A stretch of 63,919 bases of DNA from an uncultured Prevotellaceae bacterium (GCA_902781315.1 CACZIT010000014.1:1-63919), one strand, 5' to 3'; positions 24,046-33,590 are shown, numbered from the stretch's first letter. Notes: a model not told the origin generated them from the sequence alone. Numbers and translations: made by a program.

Positions 24046-25797
24046 ATGATTACTAAATATATCAAGAAAACGGCCGTTGTCTTCACCATGAGTTGCGGCT
24101 TCATTGCAACCCTCACCTCGTGCGGCGATTTCCTCGACGAGCAGGTGCCGCAGGGTACGCTCTCTGACGAGCAGGTGAACACGCCTGAGTACGTGGACAA
24201 GCAGGTGACGTCGGCCTATGCCATCTTCGTCACTGCCGAGGACATCAATGCTTCGTTCTCGCTCTGGAACTACGACGTGCGCTCTGACGATGCCTACAAA
24301 GGCGGATCGACCACCAACGACGGCGACGTGTTCCACCAGCTGGAGGTGTCGCAGGGCATCCTCTCGACCAGTTGGAACCTGAACGACATCTGGGTGCGGC
24401 TCTACAACTCGCTCTCACGCGTGAATGCCGCCATGCATGCCGTCGAGAACTGCGACGACAGCTACACGCTGAAACAGGAGCGGCTGGCCGAGCTGCGCTT
24501 CCTGCGCGCCTACGCCCACTTCCAGCTGAAGCGCCTTTTCAAGAAGATTCCGTTCGTGCTGCGCACCGACCTTACCTACGATGAGTATGGTCAGATTTCG
24601 AACACCGAGTTCACCAACGACGAGGGCTGGGCAAAGATTGCCGAGGACCTGGAGTGGGCTTACCAGGTGCTGCCTACGACGCAGGCCGACAAGGGTCGCC
24701 CCACGAAGGCTGCCTGTGCCGCCTTCCTGGCCAAAGTGTATCTCTACAAGGCTTATCGTCAGGACAACGAGCAGACCAACGAGGTGACCTCCATCAACGA
24801 GGCCGACCTGCAGAAGGTAGTCGAGTACACGGCTCCGCAGATCTATCAGGCTGGTGGCTACGACCTGGAGCAGGACATCCACAACAACTTCCGTCCCGAG
24901 GAGCAGTTTGAGAACGGCGTAGAGTCTATCTGGGCCATCCAGTACTCGCGCAACGACGGCACGAAGTATGGCAACCTGAACCTGGGCAACGGACTGATCT
25001 GCCCGAACATCGTCAACGTGACCGACGGCGGCTGCGACTTCTACAAGCCCTCACAGAACCTCGTGAACGCCTTCCGCACCGGTGCCGACGGTCTGCCCCT
25101 GCTTGACGACTACAACAAGGCCGACTACGACATGGCTACCGACAATGCCGACCCGCGCCTGTTCCTCACCGTGGGTATGCCCGGACTGCCCTACATGTTC
25201 AACAGCGCGTTCATGATGGACCGCTCGTCGAGCTGGAGCCGCTCGGGTGGTCTCTACGGCTACTACGTCACCCTGAAGCAGAATGTCGACCCGGCACTGC
25301 TGGGCACCTACCTCATCAAGAGCTCGTTCTGGGCCACATCGATGAACCGCATCGTGTTCCGCTATGCCGACGTGCTGCTGATGCGTGCCGAGGCCATGGC
25401 CCAGCTGGGCAACACGCAGGAGGCCATCAATCTGGTGAACCGCCTGCGCACACGTGCCGCCTCGTCGACGCAGATGATCTCGAACTATCCCTCGCGCTAC
25501 GGTGTAAAGTTCTACTGCAAGAACTATAGCGGCAGCTTCTCGAAGGAGCAGGCTATGAAGATTGTGAAGATGGAGCGCCGCCTGGAGCTGGCCATGGAGT
25601 CGGAGCGATTCTTTGACCTCGTGCGCTGGGGCGAGGCTGCCCAGGTGCTCAACGCCTACTACGCTACGGAGAAAGCCAAGTGTAACATCTACGAGGAGGC
25701 TCGCTTCACGGCTAACAAGAATGAGTATCTGCCCATTCCCTACCAGCAGTTCTCGGCTGCCAACGGCAACTACAAGCAGAACTGCGGCAACTGGTAA
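24046..25797 (+). CDS. SusD-like surface glycan-binding lipoprotein 2
   Basis: Partner of SusC 2. The ATG at 24046 gives MITKYIKK and lipobox LTSC with C26 lipidated, mirroring SusD 1; an in-frame TTG nine bases upstream is within the repeat spacer and is rejected. The RagB/SusD fold shows NDIWVRLYNSLSRVNA, LRFLRAYAHFQL and the C-terminal MERRLELAMESERFFDLVRWG. 583 residues is normal. It sits 30 bp after susC2. Sequence is clearly diverged from SusD 1 beyond the signal peptide, in line with a different fructan ligand. Confidence 0.94.
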   Translation: MITKYIKKTAVVFTMSCGFIATLTSCGDFLDEQVPQGTLSDEQVNTPEYVDKQVTSAYAIFVTAEDINASFSLWNYDVRSDDAYKGGSTTNDGDVFHQLEVSQGILSTSWNLNDIWVRLYNSLSRVNAAMHAVENCDDSYTLKQERLAELRFLRAYAHFQLKRLFKKIPFVLRTDLTYDEYGQISNTEFTNDEGWAKIAEDLEWAYQVLPTTQADKGRPTKAACAAFLAKVYLYKAYRQDNEQTNEVTSINEADLQKVVEYTAPQIYQAGGYDLEQDIHNNFRPEEQFENGVESIWAIQYSRNDGTKYGNLNLGNGLICPNIVNVTDGGCDFYKPSQNLVNAFRTGADGLPLLDDYNKADYDMATDNADPRLFLTVGMPGLPYMFNSAFMMDRSSSWSRSGGLYGYYVTLKQNVDPALLGTYLIKSSFWATSMNRIVFRYADVLLMRAEAMAQLGNTQEAINLVNRLRTRAASSTQMISNYPSRYGVKFYCKNYSGSFSKEQAMKIVKMERRLELAMESERFFDLVRWGEAAQVLNAYYATEKAKCNIYEEARFTANKNEYLPIPYQQFSAANGNYKQNCGNW

Positions 25798-25805
25798 TAC
25801 CCTTT

Positions 25806-25838
25806 GGGAGTGAAAAGTGAAAAGTGTAAAGTGAAAAC
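25806..25838. repeat. Short repeat spacer before the DUF4960-like gene
   Basis: Four GTGAAAA/GTGTAAA-type 7-8-mers in tandem. It is another of the simple-repeat spacers that separate genes of this operon. Confidence 0.5.
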
Positions 25839-25854
25839 AAAACATATCGAAACA

Positions 25855-27252
25855 ATGAAAGCAATTAGCAAATACATACTGTGCTCGCTCGTCGTGCTGC
25901 TCGGACTGACGGCATGCGACAAGAACGACGAATGCACGCTTGACCTCACGGGCAACTGCCTGATTGAGGAGATTGCGCTCGACGGCTTTGCCGGCACCAT
26001 CGACCTTGCTACACGCAGCATCGTGGTGCGCCTGCCTGAGGGTACGCCTTGCAACGCCATGAAGGTGACCAGCCTGAAACTGAGTGATGGCGCCACCGCC
26101 GACATCGCCCAAGGCCAGGTGCTGAACATGGAGGAGGCTCAGGCCATCCGCGTCCGTATGAACGACCTCTACATGGATTGGAACATCTCTGTGCTGCACG
26201 ACGAGGCTCGCATCCTGTCGTTCGTGGCCAACGACATCTACACGGGCATCATCGACGAACCGTCGAAGACCATCACCGTCTACGTGCCTGGTTCGGTCGA
26301 CGTGAAGAGCATCGTGCCTACGATTGAATATTCTGCAAACGCCACGATCAGCCCGCTCAGCGGTGTGGCCACCGACTTCACGGAGCCCGTCACCTACACG
26401 GTGAAGAACAACACGGCCGAGAGCCGCTATGTGGTCACGGTCATTGCCATCGGACACCCGAAGGCTGTGTTCGTGGGTGCTGTTAGCGACATGTCGAAGC
26501 TCGATCCCGAGGCTGGAGCTGCCTGCGCATGGATGCTGGCCAACGTGCCGGAGTCGATGTACGCCTCGTTTGCCGACATCCAGTCGGAGCAGATCGACCT
26601 CTCGGAGTGCCGCATCATCTGGTGGCACTACCACAAGGATGGCGGTGTCGACGGTCATGACGCCTTCGTGGCCAATGCTCCCGAGGCTCTGGCTGCCAAG
26701 AACCAGCTGCGCACGTTCTACGAGAACGGCGGTGCACTGCTGCTGACGCGCTATGCCACCAACCTGCCGTCGTTCATCGGTGTGACCGGCGACGACGAGT
26801 GGACCACGCCCAACAACTGCTGGGGACAGAACGAGGATGGCGCTGAGCTCTGCGGCGGTCCGTGGTCGTTCCGCATCTGGGACGGTCAGAACGGTCATCC
26901 GCTGTGGCAGAACCTCATTGCCGGCGACAACGCCCAGGAGGTATACTGCACCGATGCCGGTTACCACATCACTAACTCTACCGCACAGTACCACATCGGT
27001 ACCGACTGGGGTGGCTACGACAACCATGCTGCCTGGGAGGCCCGCACCGGCGGACGCATCCTCGGCGTGGGTGGCGACGGTGCAGTGGTGGCTTGGGAGT
27101 ATCCCGCTCATGACGGCCGCGGCGGTATCATCTGCATCGGCTCGGGCTGCTACGACTGGTACTCTTACACCTTCGAGGCTGGCTACGTGGAGAACTTCCA
27201 CAAGAACATTGCCAAGATCACTCAGAACGCATTCAACTATTTAACGAAATAA
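25855..27252 (+). CDS. DUF4960-like surface lipoprotein with Ig-like N-terminal domains
   Basis: Probable surface glycan-binding protein of module 2. Lipobox LTAC then DKNDE (cysteine about residue 18). Two Ig-like domains (about 35-120 and 120-215, the second with TDFTEPVTYTVKN, a motif shared with DUF5018-type domains) precede a DUF4960-like domain (about 220-465: DLSECRIIWWHYHKDGG, LLLTRYATNLPSFIGV, GGRILGVGGDGAVVAWEYP). It has one DUF4960 copy, while the module 1 protein has two. ATG 25855 is chosen because the upstream in-frame TTG codons lie in the repeat spacer. Located directly between SusD 2 and the lipoprotein GH32. Confidence 0.75.
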   Translation: MKAISKYILCSLVVLLGLTACDKNDECTLDLTGNCLIEEIALDGFAGTIDLATRSIVVRLPEGTPCNAMKVTSLKLSDGATADIAQGQVLNMEEAQAIRVRMNDLYMDWNISVLHDEARILSFVANDIYTGIIDEPSKTITVYVPGSVDVKSIVPTIEYSANATISPLSGVATDFTEPVTYTVKNNTAESRYVVTVIAIGHPKAVFVGAVSDMSKLDPEAGAACAWMLANVPESMYASFADIQSEQIDLSECRIIWWHYHKDGGVDGHDAFVANAPEALAAKNQLRTFYENGGALLLTRYATNLPSFIGVTGDDEWTTPNNCWGQNEDGAELCGGPWSFRIWDGQNGHPLWQNLIAGDNAQEVYCTDAGYHITNSTAQYHIGTDWGGYDNHAAWEARTGGRILGVGGDGAVVAWEYPAHDGRGGIICIGSGCYDWYSYTFEAGYVENFHKNIAKITQNAFNYLTK

Positions 27253-27261
27253 AATAGCCTT

Positions 27262-28857
27262 ATGAAAAAAATGATCAATATATTCTGCATGGGTCTTGTA
27301 TGTTGCGGTATCGCCGCAACTACAGCCTGCAGCGACGACGACTTCGTCGGCGATGCCGAGAAGAACTGGGCCGGCACCACTGAGACGTTCACCGCCGTGA
27401 ACGACGACACCGAGGATGCCTTCTCGACCTACTACAAGCATGCCCTCGGCCGCATCGGCGACCCCATGCCGTTCTACGACAAGAAGGCTGGCGACTTCAA
27501 AGTGCTCTACCTTCAGGACTATAACAACAACAGCGAGTTCTATCACCCCATCTGGGCTGTGAGCACGAAGGACGGCTGCAACTATGAGTCGCTGGGCGAG
27601 ATTATCCCCGCCGGCACCAACCGCGACCAGCAGGATGCCGCCATCGGCACGGGCTGCTGCGTCTACAACGAGGCTGAAGGTCTCTACTACATCTACTACA
27701 CCGGTGAGAACGCCCGCTGCGAGAGCCGCCAGGTGGTGATGCGCGCCACGTCGGCCGACTTCAAGACCTGGACCAAGGACCGCCAGTGGCGCCTGAACGG
27801 ACCTGACTACGGATTCTCGGGCCAGGATTTCCGCGACCCGCAGATCTTCGAGGACGGCGGTGTGTACTATATGGTCATCACGAGCAAGAACCGCTTCGCC
27901 TATTTCAAGTCCACCGACCTGAAGTCGTGGACCTGCGAGGGTGGTTTCAACATGGTGTGGGACCGCATGTGCGAGTGCCCCGACGTGTTCAAGATGGGTT
28001 CGTGGTGGTATCTCGTCTACAGCGAGGCCTTCCCCACAAGTTGGAGCCGTAAGGTGAAGTACATGATGGCCGACTCGTTCGAAGGCCTGCGCCGCTGTTT
28101 CGACGACCCGGGTGCCAACTGGCCGAAGGACGACAAGGAAGGTGTGCTCGACAGCCGTGCGTTCTATGCCGGCAAGACGGCCTCCGACGGTCAGAACCGC
28201 TACATCTGGGGCTGGTGTCCCTTCCGCACGGGCTCAACCTACCACGACAAGAACCTGGCCGTGGGTGCCAACGGCGAGCCTAACTGGTCGGGAGCACTGG
28301 TGTGCCACAGGCTGGTACAGCACGAGGACGGAACTCTCACCGTCGGCGAAGTGCCTGCCATGGCCGCCAAGTACAACAAGCCGGCCGAGGCTAAGGTGAT
28401 GGACAGCAAGGGCTACCAGAACGGCAACCTCACGGGCGACGGTGCCTACGTGCTCTTCAACCGTCTGGGCAACCACAACCACATCACGTTCACGGTGAAG
28501 ACTGCCGGCGAGGGCGACAAGTTCGGCGTCTCCTTCTGCCGTGGCACGGATGCACAGAAGTACTACACGATGGTGGTCAACCCCGAGTGGGCCAACGGCC
28601 GCCGCAAGGTGAACTTCGAGCAGGAAGGTGCTGAGGGCAAGGGATTCGTCGAGGGCATCGATGGCTACATCTTCCCGCGTCCGGCTGACAACGTCTACAA
28701 CGTCAGCATCTACACCGACAACTCTGTCGTGACGATGTACATCAATGGTGTCTACGGCTACACGCAGCGCATCTATGGCATCTACAAGAACTGCTGGTCT
28801 ATCAACAGCTATGGCGGTTCCGTCACGGTGAGCAACGTACAGGTGTCAACCTATTAA
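27262..28857 (+). CDS. GH32-type lipoprotein, candidate surface endo-fructanase
   Basis: Predicted lipoprotein fructan hydrolase. Lipobox TTAC (C23) is followed by SDDD, suggesting the cell surface. The propeller carries the three GH32 acids: D67 in IGDPMPFYD (replacing the classic WMNDPNG context), D192 in DFRDPQIF and E238 in CECPDVF. The C-terminal beta-sandwich is at about 390-531. A surface GH32 beside SusCD plays the endo-acting role in the known levan locus, so an endo-levanase or endo-inulinase is the best guess; an exo-enzyme cannot be excluded. It begins 9 bp after the DUF4960-like gene and is followed by a second GH32. Confidence 0.83.
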   Translation: MKKMINIFCMGLVCCGIAATTACSDDDFVGDAEKNWAGTTETFTAVNDDTEDAFSTYYKHALGRIGDPMPFYDKKAGDFKVLYLQDYNNNSEFYHPIWAVSTKDGCNYESLGEIIPAGTNRDQQDAAIGTGCCVYNEAEGLYYIYYTGENARCESRQVVMRATSADFKTWTKDRQWRLNGPDYGFSGQDFRDPQIFEDGGVYYMVITSKNRFAYFKSTDLKSWTCEGGFNMVWDRMCECPDVFKMGSWWYLVYSEAFPTSWSRKVKYMMADSFEGLRRCFDDPGANWPKDDKEGVLDSRAFYAGKTASDGQNRYIWGWCPFRTGSTYHDKNLAVGANGEPNWSGALVCHRLVQHEDGTLTVGEVPAMAAKYNKPAEAKVMDSKGYQNGNLTGDGAYVLFNRLGNHNHITFTVKTAGEGDKFGVSFCRGTDAQKYYTMVVNPEWANGRRKVNFEQEGAEGKGFVEGIDGYIFPRPADNVYNVSIYTDNSVVTMYINGVYGYTQRIYGIYKNCWSINSYGGSVTVSNVQVSTY

Positions 28858-28895
28858 GGACATCCTCGACACTCAAATCAAAACACTTAACTAAC

Positions 28896-30407
28896 ATGCG
28901 GCGTATTATCATAAACATCTTCTCAACAATGGTTCTGATGGCAGCAAATCTGCCATCAGAATCTTTTTCTCAGCCTATCACGGCTGGCTCCGACAGCACG
29001 CAGCTCTACCATGAGCATTATCGCAACCAGTATCACTTCAGTCCGCGACGCGGCTGGATCAGCGACCCGTGCGGATTCCTCTACTATGAAGGCCAATACC
29101 ATTGCTACTGGTGGGGATGTGCCGAGTCGGACGACCTGGTGCACTTCCGTGAGGTCAGCCGCATGGTGCATCGCGACGTGCCGCGAGGCCTGGGCTGCTG
29201 GACGGGATGCGTCGTGGCCGACCCGCAGAACACGGCAGGCTTCGGCAGCGATGCCTACATTGCCTGTCTGACGGTGAACGACGGCGAGCGCAAGAACCAG
29301 TCGCAGGCACTCACCGTGAGCCACGACCACGGACGCTCGTTCCGTTACTACGAAGGCAACCCGGTGCTCGACATCGGCTATCAGGACTTCCGCGACCCCA
29401 CCGTTATCTGGTTCGAGGAGAGCAAGCAGTGGCTCATGGTGGTCAGCAAGACGCTTGAGAGCAAGGTGGCCTTCTACAGCTCGCCCGACCTAAAACAATG
29501 GACATGGCTCAGCGACTTTGGCCCCGCCGGACGCACCTACCGATGCTTTGAATGTCCGGACTTCTTCAAGTTGAAGATCGAAAATGGGCCCATGAAGGGA
29601 CAGGAGAAATGGGTGCTGGTGGTCTCGGTCGACTGGGACAACGAGCAGTACTTCGTGGGCGACTTCGACGGAACGACGTTTCACGCCGAGGGACTAAAGC
29701 AGGAGACGGGCGTCTACGTTGACCGCGGTCCTGACTTCTACGCCTCGCGCACGTTCAAGGACTTCGACCATGCGCTGGACGGACGCGTCTACTCCATCGG
29801 ATGGATGTCGAATTGGCGCTACTGCCGCGACCTGCCCATGACTTACGGAAAGGGTTTCTGGTCGGTTCCGCGTGAACTGTCGCTGCGTGACACGCCCGAA
29901 GGGTGGCGACTGGTGCAGCAGCCAAAGAGCGAGCTGACATCGCTGCGCGGAAAACAGCTGAAATATGAAGGAAGGCTGAAGGCTGGACGCACCAGCGTGA
30001 AGGACATCGGCCGTCTCGGCAATGTCTATGAGGCCGAGGTCTGCTTCGACACTTCGGCCAGCGGCTCCTTCGGCCTGAACCTCTGTGCCGGCGGTGGAAG
30101 GAAACTCGTCGTCAGCTACGACACTGAGGGCCATTCGCTGGTGGTCGACCGTACGCAGGTGGCCGATTTCCGTATGGAGAAGTTCGAGCACACGTGCCAC
30201 GCCAAGGTGGCCCCCATCAACAATCAGCTGCGCCTGCGCATCTTTGTCGACAAGTGCAGCGTGGAAATCTTCTCGGAGGACGGCACCAGCGTCTTCTCGC
30301 TGGCCACATTTGCTGCCGACGACCAGACCGGGCTTGAACTGTTCAGCCACGACAACGGCACCCGCTATCGACTGGACATCTGGCCCCTGAAAAGCATTTG
30401 GGAATAG
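28896..30407 (+). CDS. GH32 exo-fructanase/invertase-like enzyme
   Basis: Predicted periplasmic fructosidase releasing fructose from imported oligosaccharides. Signal peptide about 1-26 (SFSQ) without a clear lipobox. Catalytic set intact: D57 in WISDPCG, D167 in DFRDPTVIW and E219 in CFECPDFF. The C-terminal sandwich ends in RLRIFVDKCSVEIFSEDG, the usual GH32 closing motif. 503 residues is standard length. Last gene of the module 2 operon, 38 bp after the previous GH32. Whether it prefers beta-2,6 or beta-2,1 links cannot be read. Confidence 0.9.
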   Translation: MRRIIINIFSTMVLMAANLPSESFSQPITAGSDSTQLYHEHYRNQYHFSPRRGWISDPCGFLYYEGQYHCYWWGCAESDDLVHFREVSRMVHRDVPRGLGCWTGCVVADPQNTAGFGSDAYIACLTVNDGERKNQSQALTVSHDHGRSFRYYEGNPVLDIGYQDFRDPTVIWFEESKQWLMVVSKTLESKVAFYSSPDLKQWTWLSDFGPAGRTYRCFECPDFFKLKIENGPMKGQEKWVLVVSVDWDNEQYFVGDFDGTTFHAEGLKQETGVYVDRGPDFYASRTFKDFDHALDGRVYSIGWMSNWRYCRDLPMTYGKGFWSVPRELSLRDTPEGWRLVQQPKSELTSLRGKQLKYEGRLKAGRTSVKDIGRLGNVYEAEVCFDTSASGSFGLNLCAGGGRKLVVSYDTEGHSLVVDRTQVADFRMEKFEHTCHAKVAPINNQLRLRIFVDKCSVEIFSEDGTSVFSLATFAADDQTGLELFSHDNGTRYRLDIWPLKSIWE

Positions 30408-30465
30408 GAAAGCGAGCCGTCTACAACCAGCTCAGCGTCAAGGGAACGGGCACTAAAAATCCACG

Positions 30466-30939
30466 CTACTTCACGCGGCGGTAGACGTAGGTCTCGGGAA
30501 TGTGGTCGGTGGTGTAAAAGTCAATGTAGTGCAGCTTCAGCGTATTGCCGTAGCATTCCAGTCCGAACGTGAAGCCCGGCATGTTGAGCATAGGGTGGTA
30601 GATGACGAAGACGGGGAACGGGCTGCCGTACTTGTCCTGCTCGTCGGGGAAATAGTACTCCCAGCCATCCATGGGCATGTTTACCGTGGCCTCATCGAAA
30701 GGAAATTTCCCCTTGCTGGTGAAGAGCACCTTGCCATCGACCGTGAACTCCAGCGTGTGAGCCGCGGGCTGCTTGGCTCCGCGAGGGCCGTCGAGCATTT
30801 CCACGAACTGCCATTTTCCGCCCCATCCTTCACCCGTAGGGCACACCGTGAAGCGGTCGTCATCGTCACTGCTGCAACCGCTGAAGACCATTGCTACCAT
30901 TGCCAGCAAGGCCAGAAAAAGAAGATTTTTCTTTGTCAT
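30466..30939 (-). CDS. Small lipoprotein of unknown function, lipocalin-like
   Basis: 157 residues with lipobox FSGC and a run SSDDDD after it, so probably an outer-membrane surface lipoprotein. The remainder looks like a small beta-barrel of the lipocalin-like type found in Bacteroidetes (GKWQFVEMLDG, HTLEFTVDGKVLF, GNTLKLHYID). I cannot name a function. It faces the fructan operon end to end and has no operon partner. Confidence 0.7.
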   Translation of the reverse strand: MTKKNLLFLALLAMVAMVFSGCSSDDDDRFTVCPTGEGWGGKWQFVEMLDGPRGAKQPAAHTLEFTVDGKVLFTSKGKFPFDEATVNMPMDGWEYYFPDEQDKYGSPFPVFVIYHPMLNMPGFTFGLECYGNTLKLHYIDFYTTDHIPETYVYRRVK

Positions 30940-31033
30940 GTCATCAATGATTTAAACATTTTCTATAAAGGAAACGCTAAAACAAATGAAACCTTGCACG
31001 CAGTTTCAGGAAAAAAAGTTGTTTCCGGAAAAA

Positions 31034-31501
31034 TCATTTCCTTCCGAAGTCGGCGGGAATCTCGCCCCACTTCTGCGTTTCCCACTTGATGATGGGAACG
31101 GTCACGGCGTGCGTGCGCAGCCACTGCTCGGCACGGCGGATGATCTGGTAGAGCTGCTCGGTCTGGGGCGTGTGCTCAAGCTTCGTCTTGCATTGCTTCT
31201 TTCTCACCCACAGGATGGCGTTGTAGGAATCGCTGTAGATAGTCTTGCCCGTGATGCCCTGCTTCTCCATGAGCGCCAGGGCGTGAACGATGGCGAGAAA
31301 CTCGCCGATGTTGTTCGTGCCGTGAACGGGTCCGAAGTGGAACACCTGCGCGCCCGTCTGCAAGTCGATGGCCTGATACTCCATCGGCCCGGGATTGCCC
31401 GAGCAGGCTGCGTCGACAGCCCAGGCATTGGCCACAACCTCAGGATGGAGTGGCAGCACCGTATCGTGGCGGTAGGAAGGAGGATTCTGTAACTTTTCCA
31501 T
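31034..31501 (-). CDS. RNase H-like protein
   Basis: RNase HI-fold protein of about 156 residues. Acidic residues fit the active site: D in AWAVDAACSGNPGP, E in TNNIGEFLAIVHAL, D in IYSDSYNAI and a possible fourth D near the C-terminus (IPADFG). It would cut RNA in RNA-DNA hybrids. The start at 31501 (MEKLQNPPSY) is preferred; 31510 is an alternative, both just after AGCCTCCTT on the minus strand. The open frame further upstream runs into a 22-bp repeat array and is unlikely to be coding. The canonical N-terminal hybrid-binding domain of many RNase H1 proteins is absent. Confidence 0.75.
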   Translation of the reverse strand: MEKLQNPPSYRHDTVLPLHPEVVANAWAVDAACSGNPGPMEYQAIDLQTGAQVFHFGPVHGTNNIGEFLAIVHALALMEKQGITGKTIYSDSYNAILWVRKKQCKTKLEHTPQTEQLYQIIRRAEQWLRTHAVTVPIIKWETQKWGEIPADFGRK

Positions 31502-31538
31502 AAGAAACATAAAGGAGGCTGTGTCGCGATGCAGAAAC

Positions 31539-31626
31539 GAGGGCTTTAGAAGAGGAAAATGAGTCAATTTGGTCAGCAAAACAACTTGTTCTGCAGTGGA
31601 AATTCACTTATTTTGCCATCAAAAAG
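31539..31626. repeat. 22-bp period array, locus 4
   Basis: Units 31539-31560, 31561-31582, 31583-31604 and 31605-31626. The second has GAGTCAATTTGG and CAGCAAAAC, matching unit 2 of locus 5 (42470-42491) at about 15 of 22 positions. It lies between the RNase H-like gene and argS. Confidence 0.6.
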
Positions 31627-31663
31627 CAGCCGTTTCAGCATCGTGGCACAGCCTTTAGGCTTT

Positions 31664-33445
31664 CTACATACGCTCGGGCACTTCGATGCCGAGGAGGCTC
31701 ATGCCGTTGCGGATGATCTTGGCCACGTTGCGGGCCAGCACCAGACGCATCTGCTTCTTGGCCTCGTCGGGCTCGTTGAGGATGGAGTAGTCGTGGTAGA
31801 ACTGGTTGAAGACCTTTGTCAGTTCGTAGACGTAGTTGGCGATGCCCGAGGGCGAATAGTCCTTGCCGGCCTGCTCGACGGCAGCACCGAACTCGCTCAT
31901 CTTCTGGATGAGCTCCACTTCCTTTTCGTTGATATCGGCCTGATTTTCAGGAAGTTCCGGCTGTCCGGAAGCCTTGCGCAGGATGGAGCGGATGCGGGCG
32001 TGGGTGTACTGGATGAAAGGTCCGGTGTTGCCATTGAAGTCGATGCTCTCCTCTGGGTTGAAGAGCATGTTCTTGCGGGCGTCGACCTTCAGGATGAAGT
32101 ACTTCAGGGCACCCATGCCCACGATGCGGGCAATCTCCTGCTTCTCCTCCTCCGAGAGGTCGGTGTTCTTGCCGGTCTCGTCGGCCACGCGGCGTGCATC
32201 GGCCACCATCAGGGCAATCAGATCATCGGCGTCGACAACGGTTCCCTCACGGCTCTTCATCTTGCCGTTGGGCAGTTCCACCATGCCGTAAGAGAAGTGC
32301 ACCAGTTCCTTGCCCCACTTGAAGCCGAGGCGGTCGAGCAGGATGGAGAGCACCTGGAAGTGGTAGTTCTGCTCGTTGCCCACGACGTAGATCATCTTGT
32401 CGATGGGGAAGTCCTCGTAGCGCATCTCGGCGGTGCCGATGTCCTGCGTCATGTAGACGCTGGTGCCGTCGCTGCGCAGGAGCAGTTTCTGGTCGAGTCC
32501 CTCGCCCGTGAGGTCGGCCCAGACAGAGCCGTCGTCGTGGCGTTCGAAGAGTCCCTTGGCGAGTCCTTCCTCCACTTTTGCCTTGCCCTTCAGGTAGGTC
32601 CGCGACTCGTAGTAGATCTTGTCGAAGCCCACGCCGAGTTTCTTATAGGTTTCGTCGAATCCGGCATAGACCCACGAGTTCATCTTCTCCCACAGCGCAC
32701 GCACCTCCTTGTCGCCCTGCTCCCACTTGACGAGCATGGCATGGGCCTCCTTGATGAGCGGAGCCTCCTGCTTGGCGGCCTCCTCGTCCATGCCCTGAGC
32801 GACGAGTTCCTTGATCTGCTCGCGGTAGTGCTTGTCGAAGAGCACGTAGTAGTCGCCGATGAGGTGGTCGCCCTTCTTGCCAGAGGACTCGGGCGTCTCG
32901 CCGTTGCCCCACTTCTGCCAGGCGAGCATCGACTTGCAGATGTGTATGCCGCGGTCGTTGACGATGTTGGTCTTGACAACGCGGTTGCCGTTGGCCTCCA
33001 TGATCTTGGCCAGCGACCAACCCAGCAGGTTGTTGCGCACGTGGCCCAGGTGGAGCGGTTTGTTGGTGTTGGGCGAAGAGTATTCAACCATCACCAGCGG
33101 GCTGTCCTCGCCTGCTGCCTTCAGGCCATAGCAGTCGTCGCGGTCGATGTCGGCCAGCAACTGCAGCCATGCCTCGGGGGCGATGACGAGGTTGAGGAAT
33201 CCCTTCACGGCATTGCAGGCGCTGACGGCCTCGCAATGGTCGACGAGCCACTGGCCCAGTTCCTGGGCGGTCTGCTCGGGGCTCTTGCGTGCCATCTTCA
33301 CGAAGGGGAACACCACCACGGTGAGGTTTCCCTCAAACTCGGGGCGCGTCTTCTGCAACTGCACACTGCTTTCGGCCACCGTCTGGCCATACAACTCACT
33401 CACTGCGGCCACAACACCGCTCACGATCTGCTGTTCTATTTTCAT
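31664..33445 (-). CDS. argS: Arginyl-tRNA synthetase
   Basis: Class I aminoacyl-tRNA synthetase charging tRNA-Arg in the cytoplasm. It has the N-terminal additional domain, the HIGH signature as HLGH in SPNTNKPLHLGHVRNN, and a KMSKS-like KMKSREGTVVDADD. The anticodon-binding C-terminus ends MSLLGIEVPERM. 593 residues from ATG 33445, which lies downstream of a -7 box at 33501-33509; longer upstream starts would sit before or in the promoter. Housekeeping gene, transcribed away from the surface-protein operon. Confidence 0.97.
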   Translation of the reverse strand: MKIEQQIVSGVVAAVSELYGQTVAESSVQLQKTRPEFEGNLTVVVFPFVKMARKSPEQTAQELGQWLVDHCEAVSACNAVKGFLNLVIAPEAWLQLLADIDRDDCYGLKAAGEDSPLVMVEYSSPNTNKPLHLGHVRNNLLGWSLAKIMEANGNRVVKTNIVNDRGIHICKSMLAWQKWGNGETPESSGKKGDHLIGDYYVLFDKHYREQIKELVAQGMDEEAAKQEAPLIKEAHAMLVKWEQGDKEVRALWEKMNSWVYAGFDETYKKLGVGFDKIYYESRTYLKGKAKVEEGLAKGLFERHDDGSVWADLTGEGLDQKLLLRSDGTSVYMTQDIGTAEMRYEDFPIDKMIYVVGNEQNYHFQVLSILLDRLGFKWGKELVHFSYGMVELPNGKMKSREGTVVDADDLIALMVADARRVADETGKNTDLSEEEKQEIARIVGMGALKYFILKVDARKNMLFNPEESIDFNGNTGPFIQYTHARIRSILRKASGQPELPENQADINEKEVELIQKMSEFGAAVEQAGKDYSPSGIANYVYELTKVFNQFYHDYSILNEPDEAKKQMRLVLARNVAKIIRNGMSLLGIEVPERM

Positions 33446-33500
33446 CCTATTTTTTGATGTATAATGTTCAAATTTAGACTCTTCGCGTGTTAAAACGACT

Positions 33501-33509
33501 GCAAAAGTA
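33501..33509 (-). promoter_or_regulatory. -7 box of argS
   Basis: TACTTTTGC on the minus strand, about 55 nt before the argS ATG. No good -33 TTTG was found at the right spacing. Confidence 0.5.
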
Positions 33510-33562
33510 ATCATTTTTGAAGTTTTAGCAGAGAAAATGCTTAAAATTTTATCAACTTTTTG

Positions 33563-33571
33563 TAATTTTGC
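33563..33571 (+). promoter_or_regulatory. -7 box of the surface-protein operon
   Basis: TAATTTTGC, about 19 nt before ATG 33591, with the expected start site in between. It is divergent from the argS promoter 54 bp away. Confidence 0.55.
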
Positions 33572-33590
33572 ACCCTATAACGCATAAAAT

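Noticed and set aside
22615-27201. Two long minus-strand frames across the second SusC/SusD/DUF4960 operon
   Set aside because: Shadows of strongly supported plus-strand genes with lipoboxes and family motifs.
33446-33514. Longer N-terminus for ArgS
   Set aside because: It would start upstream of the -7 box at 33501-33509; family proteins start near MKIEQQI.
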